Source: Streptomyces filamentosus (GTDB lineage: Bacteria > Actinomycetota > Actinomycetes > Streptomycetales > Streptomycetaceae). Taken from it: a stretch of DNA of 64,000 bases. The position numbers were made by a program, and so were the translations under genes. Below the pieces are notes generated by a model, which did not search any database, was not told the DNA's origin, and saw nothing but the letters and a program-made list of their open reading frames with translations. Positions 1 to 7,657 of this stretch are shown here, one piece after another. Each line of letters opens with the position of its first letter. Position 1 is the stretch's first letter. Where the stretch lies: the NCBI RefSeq assembly GCF_014654895.1, contig NZ_BNBE01000001.1, positions 2,294,001-2,358,000 on the forward strand. Reading direction: 5' to 3'.

Positions 1-1013
1 TCGCGAGCGGCTTCATGGCCCTCATCGCGGTCTTCGTCGGCTACAACACGGCCAAGGAGTTCGGCGGCACCCCGATCCTCGGCGGCGCGGTCGCCTCCAT
101 CATCGTCTTCGCGGGCGTCGCCAAGATCGAGGTCTTCGGCCAGACGCTCTCGCCCGGCCAGGGCGGCGTCCTCGGCGCGCTCGGCGCGGCCGTCCTCGCG
201 GTGTACGTGGAGAAGTGGTGCCGCCGCTGGGTCCCGGAGTCCCTGGACGTGCTGGTCACCCCCACCCTCACCGTCCTCGTCTCCGGCCTCGTCACCGTCT
301 ACGGCCTGATGTTCGTCGCGGGCGAGGTCTCGCAGGGCATCGGCGACTTCGCCAACTGGCTCCTGGAGCACGCGGGCGCCGGCGCCGGCTTCCTCCTCGG
401 CGGCCTGTTCCTGCCGCTGGTGATGCTGGGCCTGCACCAGGCGCTCATCCCGATCCACACCACCCTCATCGAGCAGCAGGGCTACACCGTCCTCCTCCCC
501 ATCCTGGCGATGGCGGGCGCGGGCCAGGTCGGCGCGGCGATGGCCGTCTACCTGAAGCTGCCCCGCAACGGCTCCATCCGCCGCACGATCAAGTCCGCCC
601 TCCCGGCCGGTTTCCTCGGCGTCGGCGAGCCGCTGATCTACGGCGTCTCCCTCCCGCTGGGCCGCCCCTTCGTCACGGCCTGCGTCGGCGGCGCGTTCGG
701 CGGCGGCTTCGTCGGCCTCTTCTCGATGCTGGGCGACAAGGTCGGCTCCACCGCCATCGGCCCGTCCGGCTGGGCGCTCTTCCCGCTCCTCGACGGCAAC
801 AAGGGCCTCGGCACCACGATCGCGATCTACGCGGGCGGCCTGCTCGTCGGCTACCTCGTCGGCTTCGTCGCCACCTACTTCTGGGGCTTCAGCCGCTCGA
901 TGATCGAGGAGTTCGACACCGACCCGGAGGCGGCCGCCGCCCCGCCCGCCGCCACCGGCCCCACCCCGCCGACCGGCACCACCACCCCCGACCCGGAACC
1001 CGTGAAGGTCTGA
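1..1013 (+). CDS. PTS sugar permease EIIC subunit, 5'-truncated by window edge
   Basis: Integral membrane permease of the phosphoenolpyruvate sugar phosphotransferase system. The frame is open to base 3, so the true start lies outside; 337 residues are visible. They form a series of hydrophobic segments with the EIIC hallmarks GLHQALIPIH and GVGEPLIYGVSLPLG, the latter equivalent to the GITEP-type sugar-binding loop. The tail is disordered and Pro/Thr-rich. The sequence style fits the glucose/sucrose/MurNAc (MurP-like) EIIC superfamily. No EIIB cysteine domain or EIIA is visible, but an N-terminal EIIB could lie upstream. The substrate cannot be assigned. The gene ends at a hairpin shared with the convergent S26 peptidase gene. 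Confidence 0.85.
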   Translation, partial: ASGFMALIAVFVGYNTAKEFGGTPILGGAVASIIVFAGVAKIEVFGQTLSPGQGGVLGALGAAVLAVYVEKWCRRWVPESLDVLVTPTLTVLVSGLVTVYGLMFVAGEVSQGIGDFANWLLEHAGAGAGFLLGGLFLPLVMLGLHQALIPIHTTLIEQQGYTVLLPILAMAGAGQVGAAMAVYLKLPRNGSIRRTIKSALPAGFLGVGEPLIYGVSLPLGRPFVTACVGGAFGGGFVGLFSMLGDKVGSTAIGPSGWALFPLLDGNKGLGTTIAIYAGGLLVGYLVGFVATYFWGFSRSMIEEFDTDPEAAAAPPAATGPTPPTGTTTPDPEPVKV

Positions 1014-1058
1014 CCCCCGCCCCGGACGAGAACCTTCCCGTACGGCTCCGAAGGACGA

Positions 1059-1095
1059 GGCCCCGGCCCCGCGCACCGAGCGCGGACCCGGGGCC
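1059..1095. terminator. GC-rich hairpin between convergent genes
   Basis: GGCCCCGG at 1059-1066 pairs with CCGGGGCC at 1088-1095, with a smaller CGCG/CGCG stem inside the loop. It lies in the 87-base gap between the EIIC stop and the S26 peptidase stop, so it can serve both strands. There is no U-tract, as is usual in Streptomyces. Confidence 0.55.
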
Positions 1096-1100
1096 CTTCG

Positions 1101-1577
1101 TCACTCCGGCCGCCCGTCCGGGGAGGGCTTCCCCGGCGGGTGGGCCGTCCCGTCGAGGACGACGCCGACGACGCTCGACACCGGCAGCAGCCCCCAGAAG
1201 CGGGAGTCCGTGCTGAAGGCCGGGTTGTCGCCGAGCAGCGCCACGCGCCCCGGGGGGACGAGCGTCCCCGCCGGCACCCCGGCCGCCCCGCACACCTCCG
1301 GCGGCACCGGCTCGCCCGCCAGCGCGGCGATCCGCTTCACCACCAGCGGCGGCCGGACGGTCCCGTCCCGGCGGGGCCGCACGAGCCCCTCCGGCGGAGC
1401 TACGACGACGATCCGGCCGGTGCGGAGCCGAGCCGCGCCGCGGACGACGAGGACCCGCTGACCGTCCCGCAGCGCGGGCATCATGCTCGGGCCGTCGATC
1501 CGCAGCCGGGACAGGAAGTACCGCAGCAGGAGGAGGGCCAGGACGGGCCCGGCGACCGCGCCGAGGAACACGTACAC
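1101..1577 (-). CDS. S26 family signal peptidase (type I), last gene of the Cys-peptide operon
   Basis: Membrane-anchored serine/lysine protease of the signal peptidase I family, 158 aa. A single N-terminal membrane segment (residues about 4-22) precedes the catalytic-serine motif DGPSMMPAL (Ser31). The general-base lysine is in VVKRIAALAGEP (Lys81), and the GDNPAFSTDSR box sits near 116-126. The start is a GTG one base after the stop of the upstream ABC transporter gene, implying translational coupling. As the last gene of a peptide/MauE/TlpA/ABC cluster it is likely a dedicated maturation protease. The precursor has an A-E-A sequence just before its Cys-rich part, which suits AxA-type cleavage. 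It could instead be a housekeeping-like peptidase with broader substrates. Confidence 0.88.
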   Translation of the reverse strand: MYVFLGAVAGPVLALLLLRYFLSRLRIDGPSMMPALRDGQRVLVVRGAARLRTGRIVVVAPPEGLVRPRRDGTVRPPLVVKRIAALAGEPVPPEVCGAAGVPAGTLVPPGRVALLGDNPAFSTDSRFWGLLPVSSVVGVVLDGTAHPPGKPSPDGRPE

Positions 1578-1578
1578 G

Positions 1579-3552
1579 TCACCACCCCCCTCGCGGGCCG
1601 GGGCCCGGGACGGCGGACGCGGGGACGGAGCCGGGCACCGGCACGGCCCCCGCAGCGGGTTCCTCCGGGCGGTAGCCGTCCGCCTGGAGTTCGAACAGTT
1701 CGGCGTACCGGCCGCCCCGCTCCATCAGCTCCCGGTGCGTGCCCTCCTCGACGATCCGGCCGTCGCCGAGGACGACGATGCGGCCGGCGTCCCGGACGGC
1801 GCCGAGGCGGTGCGAGATCACCACGCCCGTCGCGCCGCGCCGCAGCGTGCGGAGGCTGTCGTGGATCTCCTTCTCGGCCTCCGCGTCGAGCCCGGCGCTG
1901 GGCTCGTCGAGGATCATCAGGTCGGCGTCGGAGCGCATGAACGCCCGTGCCACCGCGACCCGTTGCCACTCCCCGCCGGAGAGCGACTGGCCGGCGAACG
2001 AGGGGCCTCCGGCGCCGGGGAAGCCGCCCTGCTCGCCCTCCGGGACGAAGATCCGGCTGAGCAGGGTGGAGTAGCCGGCGGGCAGGCGGGAGAGCCGGTC
2101 GTGGATGCCGGCCGCCCGGGCCGCCGCGGTGACCGCCTCGGGGTCGGCGGCGCGGTCGAGCCGCCCGAGGCCGACGTTCTCGCTCGCGGTGAGGTCGTAG
2201 CGGCCGTAGTCCTGGAAGACGACGCCGATCCGCCGCCGCAGTTCGTCCGGGGCGAAGGCCCGCAGGTCGGTGCCGTCCCACAGGATGCGGCCGACGGTCG
2301 GGTCGTACAGCCGGCACAGCAGCTTCACGAGGGTGGTCTTGCCCGCGCCGTTCAGCCCGACGAGCGCGGTCGTCGTGCCGGCGGACAGCGTCAGGTCGAC
2401 GCCGCGCAGCACCCACGGCGAGGTGTCGTCGTAGCGGAACCAGACGTTCTCGAAGGTGATCGAGGACCGCAGCGGCCGGGGTTCCTCCGCGGGTCCGTCG
2501 AGCTGCTTCAGGTCGGGGGCCATGTCGCGCAGCGCCCGGTAGGAGACGAAGGTGAGCAGTGCCTGGTAGGCGTTGCTGCCGGTGCTCGCGAGCTGGCCGA
2601 CGCCGGTCTGGATGGCGGCGGTCGCGGCGAGGAAGACGGAGACGTCGCCGACGGACAGCGTCCCCTCGCCGACCGCCCGGACGACCCAGACGAGCCCCGC
2701 GCCGTACACCGCGACGCCGAGGACGGACGGCGGAACCCCCCTGAGGAGGTTGCGGAGTTCGGTGCGCCGCTCGGTCTCGGACGCGGCGGCCAGCTCGGCC
2801 CGCGCCCGGTCCTTGAAGTGGTCCTGGAGGCCGAAGAGCCGGATCTCCTTCACCGCGTCGGTGTCGGTGAGCAGGCTCGCGTAGAAGAGCCGGCGGCGGC
2901 TGCTCGCCACGATGTCGCGGATGACGGCGGCCCGTCGGCGGCCGGCGGTGAGCTGGGTGCGGAAGGTCGGCAGCGCCATGACGACGGTGAGCGCGCCGAG
3001 CCACGGGTTGAGCACGCACACCGTGATCAGGAAGCCGAGGAAGGTCACCAGCGCCTGCACGCCGCCGACGAAGGAGCCGATCAGCATGCCGGGGGCGGAG
3101 GACCCGGCCTCCTGGGCGAGCCGCAGCTCGTCCTGGAAGGCCGGGTCCTCGAAGTGCCGCAGTCCGGGAAGCCGGTTGACCCCCTCGAACAGCTCGTCCT
3201 GGACCCGGAGCTGGACCCGGCGGGCGTGCTGCTCGCGGAGGAAGTCGGTGACGGCGGGGACGAGCGCGATGCCGAGGCTCACCGCGACCAGGAGGACGGC
3301 GACGCGGACGAGGTCGTCGGTGGGCCGGTGCCGGGTGATCGCGTCGAAGAGCTCGCGGACGAGGAGCGCGGCGGCGGCGGGCAGCAGCCCGGCGACGACG
3401 CTCCCCGCCAGGTAGAGCAGGAGCGCGCCCCGCCCGGACCGCCAGGCGAGCCCGGCGGCGGTCCGCCCGGCCCGCACCACGTCGGCGGACGGCCTCAGCG
3501 ACCTCGGCGGCTTGGCCGGCTTCGGCGGCTTGGCCGGCTTCGGCGGCTTCAT
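1579..3552 (-). CDS. ABC transporter, fused permease and ATP-binding half-transporter
   Basis: Type I ABC exporter half-molecule, 657 aa. It has a Lys/Pro repeat tail at the N-terminus (PKPAKPPKPAK), about six membrane helices (residues about 40-330) and a C-terminal nucleotide-binding domain. Walker A is GLNGAGKTT, the signature is LSGGEWQ, Walker B is DLMILDEPSAGLD and the switch histidine is in SHRLGAV. The GGEW signature recalls exporters in peptide natural-product clusters. There is no C39 peptidase domain, so leader removal must be done by another protein, plausibly the S26 peptidase next door. The start codon overlaps the stop of the TlpA-like gene by one base (TGATG). A role in exporting the Cys-rich peptide is inferred from context. 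Confidence 0.9.
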   Translation of the reverse strand: MKPPKPAKPPKPAKPPRSLRPSADVVRAGRTAAGLAWRSGRGALLLYLAGSVVAGLLPAAAALLVRELFDAITRHRPTDDLVRVAVLLVAVSLGIALVPAVTDFLREQHARRVQLRVQDELFEGVNRLPGLRHFEDPAFQDELRLAQEAGSSAPGMLIGSFVGGVQALVTFLGFLITVCVLNPWLGALTVVMALPTFRTQLTAGRRRAAVIRDIVASSRRRLFYASLLTDTDAVKEIRLFGLQDHFKDRARAELAAASETERRTELRNLLRGVPPSVLGVAVYGAGLVWVVRAVGEGTLSVGDVSVFLAATAAIQTGVGQLASTGSNAYQALLTFVSYRALRDMAPDLKQLDGPAEEPRPLRSSITFENVWFRYDDTSPWVLRGVDLTLSAGTTTALVGLNGAGKTTLVKLLCRLYDPTVGRILWDGTDLRAFAPDELRRRIGVVFQDYGRYDLTASENVGLGRLDRAADPEAVTAAARAAGIHDRLSRLPAGYSTLLSRIFVPEGEQGGFPGAGGPSFAGQSLSGGEWQRVAVARAFMRSDADLMILDEPSAGLDAEAEKEIHDSLRTLRRGATGVVISHRLGAVRDAGRIVVLGDGRIVEEGTHRELMERGGRYAELFELQADGYRPEEPAAGAVPVPGSVPASAVPGPGPRGGW

Positions 3553-4091
3553 CAGGAGGCGGCGGCCGTCGTCGGGACGGGGCCCGCGACCTGGCCGCGG
3601 TCGTGCACGCGCCCCTCCGCGTCGACGTCGAGGTAGCTCGGCCAGCGGACGATCCCGAAGGAGGCCGAGGCCCCCTCGGAACCGGCGGCCTCGGTGACGA
3701 CGCGGGCGACCGGGTCGAGCAGGTCGATCATCCGCTGCCGCTCGGGGCCGCCGCCCTTGAGGAAGACGAGGACATGATCCCGGCCACCGGGGTGATCCTT
3801 GGCCATCGCGGCGAATTCCGGCGCCTGCTCGATGCAGGGGCCGCAGGTCGTGGAGAGGAATCCGACGACGGATCCGTTGGCGACGGAATCGCGGTCGATC
3901 TCCTCTCCGGAATGCGTGCGCGTCCGGAATTCGGGGACGGGAGAACCGTCCGGGAGTTTGTTCTCCGGCGCGTCCGAGACGTATTCGCCGGAATTACCGG
4001 AGGAAGCGGAGGTGCGGCGCGCGAGCGCGAGCAGGAGGAAGAGGTTGAAGACGGAGAGACAGCCGATCAGCACGACGGCGGCGACAAGCAT
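3552..4091 (-). CDS. membrane-anchored thioredoxin-fold protein (TlpA/MauD-like)
   Basis: Predicted extracytoplasmic disulfide oxidoreductase, 179 aa. One N-terminal membrane anchor (residues about 2-25) is followed by a short linker and a redoxin domain with active site CGPC at 83-86 inside FLSTTCGPC. A cis-Pro equivalent appears in VRWPSYL. The arrangement (anchor plus thioredoxin, beside a MauE homologue) matches MauD of the methylamine dehydrogenase cluster. MauD and MauE are known there to be needed for forming the many disulfides of the small subunit. Here the probable client is the 8-Cys peptide encoded upstream. It is coupled to the ABC gene by a one-base overlap and lies 31 bases after mauE. 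Confidence 0.87.
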   Translation of the reverse strand: MLVAAVVLIGCLSVFNLFLLLALARRTSASSGNSGEYVSDAPENKLPDGSPVPEFRTRTHSGEEIDRDSVANGSVVGFLSTTCGPCIEQAPEFAAMAKDHPGGRDHVLVFLKGGGPERQRMIDLLDPVARVVTEAAGSEGASASFGIVRWPSYLDVDAEGRVHDRGQVAGPVPTTAAAS

Positions 4092-4122
4092 GGAAAGGGC
4101 CTCGCTTGGATTCTCGGCGGAT

Positions 4123-4749
4123 TCAGGGGACCCGCCGGCTGGTTCCGCGGGTGGCGTCGCTCCCGCCGGCTCCGGAGAAGACGTCGGCGAGCAGGTCCGT
4201 GGAGACGACGAGCGCGCTCACGCAGACCGCGCCGAGGAGACCGACGAGGGCTCCGGCGGGGTCGAGCGGGCCGGGCACCGGCACGGACACCGGCCCGTCC
4301 GGCCCGAGGGCGGCGGCGCAGCCCGCGGCGGTCGCCGCCAGGAGGACGGCGTTGCGGACGAGGTGGGCGGGGCCGACCCGGGTGCGGGTGGCGCCGAAGC
4401 AGGAGCAGGAGGTGTCGATCTTCCGGCGGAGGACCGACACGAGGGCCGCGGTGAAGACCGCGACCAGACCGAAGGAGAGGACGAAGGCCCAGGCCGTGAG
4501 CGCCGGCACCCAGACGGCGGCGGCCAGGGCCGCCTCCAGGAGCGGCACCGCCGCGGTGACCGTGCCCACCGCCCGCCCCGGCACCACCCGCATCTCCACG
4601 ACGGAGGCGCGGAACTCGCCGGGCGCGCGCAGCTTCCCCAGCGCGGAGGCGGCGAAGACGACGGTCACGACGCACCGCAGGGCCAGCACGAGGGAAGCAC
4701 CGGCCGCGGGGTCCCAGGACAGCGGTCCCCCCAACAAGGAATCGTTCAT
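4123..4749 (-). CDS. MauE/DoxX-family redox-associated membrane protein
   Basis: Polytopic membrane protein of the MauE family, 208 aa, with about four to five hydrophobic segments. Conserved features are the N-terminal VFAASALGKLRAP stretch and a cytosolic/loop pair of cysteines in DTSCSCFG (CxC), the likely redox-active site. The start at 4749 is chosen because GGAGGTAGGAGA precedes the ATG at good spacing; the longer open frame upstream has no such site and overlaps the peptide gene. MauE homologues are thought to pass reducing or oxidising equivalents to a partner thioredoxin, here the next gene. Cluster context suggests a role in disulfide formation of the Cys-rich peptide. Confidence 0.87.
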   Translation of the reverse strand: MNDSLLGGPLSWDPAAGASLVLALRCVVTVVFAASALGKLRAPGEFRASVVEMRVVPGRAVGTVTAAVPLLEAALAAAVWVPALTAWAFVLSFGLVAVFTAALVSVLRRKIDTSCSCFGATRTRVGPAHLVRNAVLLAATAAGCAAALGPDGPVSVPVPGPLDPAGALVGLLGAVCVSALVVSTDLLADVFSGAGGSDATRGTSRRVP

Positions 4750-4780
4750 TCTCCTACCTCCGCTCCCGGGGAGGGTGCCC

Positions 4781-4809
4781 CCTCCGGGGCCGCGACGCGG
4801 CCCCGGAGG
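4781..4809 (-). promoter_or_regulatory. stem-loop between precursor peptide gene and mauE
   Basis: A 14-bp perfect stem (4781-4794 with 4796-4809) with almost no loop lies in the 82-base gap between the peptide stop and the mauE start. A hairpin directly after the structural gene is typical of peptide natural-product operons. There it acts as a partial terminator or mRNA stabiliser that yields more precursor than enzyme. That role is inferred here. Confidence 0.55.
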
Positions 4810-4831
4810 AAGCACCGGCCTGCACTGCGCG

Positions 4832-5032
4832 TCAGCAGTCGCCCGGGTAGGACTTGGTGACGCAGGACGGCGCCACCGCGCAGTTCCAGGAACAGCAGAC
4901 GCGGACGTAGAGCGTGGAGCCGGAGCACCAGCTGCTGCCGCCCGCGGGGCAGGCGCAGTACGCCTCGGCGCTCTCCTCGCGGAGAACACGACCGAGAACT
5001 CGGTCCGCCATGCCGACAATTGCCTTGACCAT
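4832..5032 (-). CDS. small Cys-rich peptide, putative secreted/modified precursor
   Basis: Sixty-six residues with a two-part layout. Residues 1-24 form a charged, amphipathic, Cys-free leader (begins MVKAIVGMADR, ends EESAEA). Residues 25-66 hold all eight cysteines, two tryptophans and many Gly/Ser/Ala (begins YCACPAGG, ends SYPGDC). The leader is not a normal Sec signal because it lacks a hydrophobic core. The start is the ATG at 5032, preceded by GGGGGA at good spacing; a GTG four codons earlier has no ribosome site. It is first in an operon with MauE, a MauD-like thioredoxin, an exporter and an S26 peptidase. The CxC..GGS..C..GxTL pattern faintly resembles the methylamine dehydrogenase light chain. 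I do not recognise the family; function unknown. Confidence 0.75.
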   Translation of the reverse strand: MVKAIVGMADRVLGRVLREESAEAYCACPAGGSSWCSGSTLYVRVCCSWNCAVAPSCVTKSYPGDC

Positions 5033-5119
5033 TTGATCCCCCACATAAGTGAAGACGGATTTTCGGGTCGTGCAACGTTCACGAGACTCGCGTGCCGCAA
5101 CCTACCCGGCCCCCGGAAT

Positions 5120-5135
5120 AAATGTCTAGACCAAC
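5120..5135. promoter_or_regulatory. possible DasR-responsive element upstream of the Cys-peptide operon
   Basis: The core GTCTAGAC (5124-5131), extending to TCTAGACCA, agrees at 11 of 16 positions with the DasR consensus ACTGGTCTAGACCAGT as I recall it. It is about 90 bases upstream of the peptide start, inside the 309-base non-coding gap (5045-5353) that must hold the operon promoter and that of the divergent small gene. A second DasR-like site occurs before nagK in this window. Weak on its own. Confidence 0.3.
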
Positions 5136-5353
5136 CGCGATCTTCCTTGCGAACCCCTCCCCGCCCCCAGGAACACCGCATTCCGCATGCACGTGCAGAT
5201 GGCTGAAAACAAACCCCTGTCGCGTCCGCTCCGGCCCTCTTAAACTCCCCCCGTGGACCACGAGAGGGCGCGCGAGCGCGTGACGACGGGACCCCGCGGC
5301 TTCCGTTAGCCCGCCGGGACCTCCCCGGCGGTGACCGACGGACGGAGCCCTCC

Positions 5354-5731
5354 GTGACCCGCACCGCCCACCACCTCCGCCTCCCCCGCCACGACACGTG
5401 GGGCACACCGGGCGGGGGACCTCTGCGCACCGTCGTCCTGTACGACCTCCGGTACAGCGCCCGCGTCCTCGCCGAGGCCGCCGAAGCCGGCCGCCGCCCC
5501 CGCCCGCGGCGCGTCCGCCGCCGCGTGGCCGTCCACTGGCTGCCCCGCCACGGCAAGGACACCAACCTGGCCGTGGCGGCCAACCTGGAGGAACGCCGGG
5601 CCCGCCAGGCCCTCCGCGCCCGCCTCACCGCCCTGCGCCACGCGCTCGACGCGGCCGGAATCACCGACGCGGCCGACTCCGTCGACATCCCGCCCGCCCG
5701 GCACCGCCGGGGCGTGCTCTGGATCTCCTGA
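5354..5731 (+). CDS. hypothetical basic protein
   Basis: Encodes 125 residues rich in Arg and Ala, with no membrane segment and no motif I recognise. A central hydrophobic strand (RTVVLYDLRYSARVL) and a long charged helix (NLEERRARQALRARLTALRHAL) suggest a small folded protein. Third codon positions are almost all G or C, as in real genes here, and GGAG precedes the GTG start by six bases. It is divergent from the Cys-peptide operon and 62 bases ahead of a solute-binding-domain gene on the same strand. Antisense frames cover it but have worse codon bias. Confidence 0.6.
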   Translation: MTRTAHHLRLPRHDTWGTPGGGPLRTVVLYDLRYSARVLAEAAEAGRRPRPRRVRRRVAVHWLPRHGKDTNLAVAANLEERRARQALRARLTALRHALDAAGITDAADSVDIPPARHRRGVLWIS

Positions 5732-5793
5732 CACTCCTGGCCCCGCCCCGGCCCGGCCCTCCGCCTCCGCCCCTGTCCCTAGACTCCGCAGAC

Positions 5794-6537
5794 ATGACGA
5801 CCAAGCACAGCACCGGCTCCGACCGTCACGACCTCGCCGCCGTCGCCGCGGACCTCGCCCCCACCGGGGTCCTGCGGGCCTCCGTCAACCTGGGGAACCC
5901 GGTCCTGGCGCAGGGCACGCCGGAGGAGCCCGGCGGGGTCACGGTGGACCTGGCGCGGGAGATCGGGCGGCGGCTCGCGCTGCCCGTCGAGACGCTCTGC
6001 TTCGACGCGGCCCGCAAGTCGTTCGAGGCGATGGCGGAAGGCCGCGCCGACCTGTGCTTCCTCGCCGTCGACCCGGCGCGCGAGAAGGAGGTCGCCTTCA
6101 CCGCGCCGTACGTCGTCATCGAGGGCGTGTACGCGGTCCCCCGCGACTCGGCGCTCGTCACCGTCGAGGACGTCGACGCGCCCGGCGTGCGCATCGGGGT
6201 CAAGCAGGGCTCGGCGTACGACCTCCACCTCACCCGCACCCTCGCGCACGCCACCGTCGTCCGGGGCGCGGAAGGCGTCGACGTCTTCCGCACCCTGGAC
6301 CTGGAGGCCGGCGCGGGCATCCGGCAGCCCATGGCCGCCTACGTCGCCGCGCATCCCGAAGTCCGGCTGATCGACGGCCGGTTCATGGAGATCCGCCAGG
6401 CGGTGGGCACGACGACGAGCCGGACGCCGGCGACGCTGGCCTACCTGGACGCCCTCCTGACGGAGCTGAAGCGCGAGGGCTTCGTGTCGGAGGCCCTCCG
6501 CGCCTCGCACCAGGATCCGGCCCTGGTCGCCCCGTAG
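5794..6537 (+). CDS. family 3 solute-binding domain protein without signal peptide
   Basis: A 247-aa protein with the fold of family 3 extracellular solute-binding proteins (amino-acid ABC systems). Typical pieces are LAREIGRRL, the DLCFLAVDPAREKEVAFTAPY region, IGVKQGSAYDLHLTRTL and the C-terminal helix YLDALLTELKREGFV. There is no signal peptide or lipobox, and no ABC permease or ATPase lies nearby. It may therefore be cytoplasmic, like other orphan members in actinomycetes, and could be an enzyme or sensor rather than a transporter subunit. The ATG at 5794 is used because the homologous region begins soon after it; the longer open frame upstream overlaps the preceding gene. Confidence 0.8.
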   Translation: MTTKHSTGSDRHDLAAVAADLAPTGVLRASVNLGNPVLAQGTPEEPGGVTVDLAREIGRRLALPVETLCFDAARKSFEAMAEGRADLCFLAVDPAREKEVAFTAPYVVIEGVYAVPRDSALVTVEDVDAPGVRIGVKQGSAYDLHLTRTLAHATVVRGAEGVDVFRTLDLEAGAGIRQPMAAYVAAHPEVRLIDGRFMEIRQAVGTTTSRTPATLAYLDALLTELKREGFVSEALRASHQDPALVAP

Positions 6538-6544
6538 GACTCCG

Positions 6545-7537
6545 CTACCTCTTCCCCCACAGCTCCAGCAGTTCGGCCTCCTTGGCGGCGCCGAGCCCGG
6601 CCCGCCGCTCCCGCCCGAGCCCCTGCTCGCGCTCCCACGCGAGCGTGTCGGTGATCAGCTCCTCGCGGGAGCGGTGGCGCAGGCCCGCCGCGAGGGCGGC
6701 CTCGCCGGAGCGTGCCTGGAAGCCGCCCCAGCCCTCGGCGACGATCCACAGCGGCAGCGAGTCCTCCCCCATGAACTCCTCCACCCCCTGCTCCAGCAGC
6801 CAGGCCGACTCCACCGGCACCACCGCGCCGGTGTGCCCGCCGATCTCCCGCGACAGCCCGATCCACTCCCCGAGCGTCACCTGCGGCCCGACCGCGTCGT
6901 AGACGCCCGTCGCCCCCTTCTCCGCGGAGTCGAGGATCCAGTCGACGAGGTCCCGCACGTCGACCACCCGCGTCGGCATCAGCGCCTCGTCCGGCACGAG
7001 CAGCGCCCCCCGCGGCTCCCGCGCCGACCGGGCCACCCAGTACCCGCTCCGCCCGCTGGCGTCCCCGGGCCCCCCGATGAGCCCCGCGCGGGCGACCAAC
7101 AGCCGCTCCCCCACGGCCCGCTGGGAGGCGATCTCGCAGGCGACCTTGGCCTCCCCGTACAACTCCCTTCCCACCTCGCCGAGTTCGGTGGGCTCCAGCA
7201 GCGCGGCGGACTCGTCGCCGCCCGTCTCGGCGTGCGAGGCGTACACGTTCCCCGAGGACACGTACGTCCAGTGCCGGGCCTTCCCGCCCAGCGCCTCCAG
7301 CGCCCCCTTCACGAAGGCGGGCTGCCACGACACCTCGACGACGGCGTCCCACTCCCGCCCCGCCACACCGTCATAGGCCCCCGGCTCCCGCCGGTCGGCC
7401 ACCACCAGCTCGGCCCCCTCGGCGCCCCCGCCGCTCTCCCCCCGCGCCAGACACGTCACCGCGTGCCCCCGCGCCAGAGCCCGCCGGGAAACCTCGCGCC
7501 CGACCCACGCCGTCCCACCCAGCACCAGAATGTCCAT
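6545..7537 (-). CDS. NAD-dependent epimerase/dehydratase-family reductase
   Basis: Extended SDR-type Rossmann protein, 330 aa. The N-terminal nucleotide-binding loop is LGGTAWVGREVSRRALARGH and a YxxxK catalytic pair appears in ELYGEAKVACE. The middle holds a substrate-domain stretch (DLVDWILDSAEKGATGVYDAVGP) typical of isomerase/flavone-reductase-like members. It likely uses NAD(P)H on an unknown small molecule in the cytoplasm. It converges on the solute-binding-domain gene with seven bases between stops, leaving little room for a terminator. The ATG start is directly at the first strand of the Rossmann fold. Confidence 0.85.
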   Translation of the reverse strand: MDILVLGGTAWVGREVSRRALARGHAVTCLARGESGGGAEGAELVVADRREPGAYDGVAGREWDAVVEVSWQPAFVKGALEALGGKARHWTYVSSGNVYASHAETGGDESAALLEPTELGEVGRELYGEAKVACEIASQRAVGERLLVARAGLIGGPGDASGRSGYWVARSAREPRGALLVPDEALMPTRVVDVRDLVDWILDSAEKGATGVYDAVGPQVTLGEWIGLSREIGGHTGAVVPVESAWLLEQGVEEFMGEDSLPLWIVAEGWGGFQARSGEAALAAGLRHRSREELITDTLAWEREQGLGRERRAGLGAAKEAELLELWGKR

Positions 7538-7657
7538 GCGGCCCAGTGGACCACCGCGAACCCCGGAAACGGGCCGGGGTTCGCCGTGGGCGGAGCCCGC
7601 GTGAGCGGGCCGGGTCCGGTCAGCCCGGCAGGCCGCACGGCGTGCGCAGGCCGTCGG

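Noticed and set aside
4123..5688. 521-codon open frame on the minus strand spanning mauE, the Cys-peptide gene and beyond
   Set aside because: Only the part from 4749 down codes MauE with a ribosome site; the upstream part is low-complexity Arg/Gly translation overlapping two other genes.
5306..5734. 142-codon minus ORF opposite the small hypothetical gene
   Set aside because: Codon bias and ribosome site favour the plus-strand frame.
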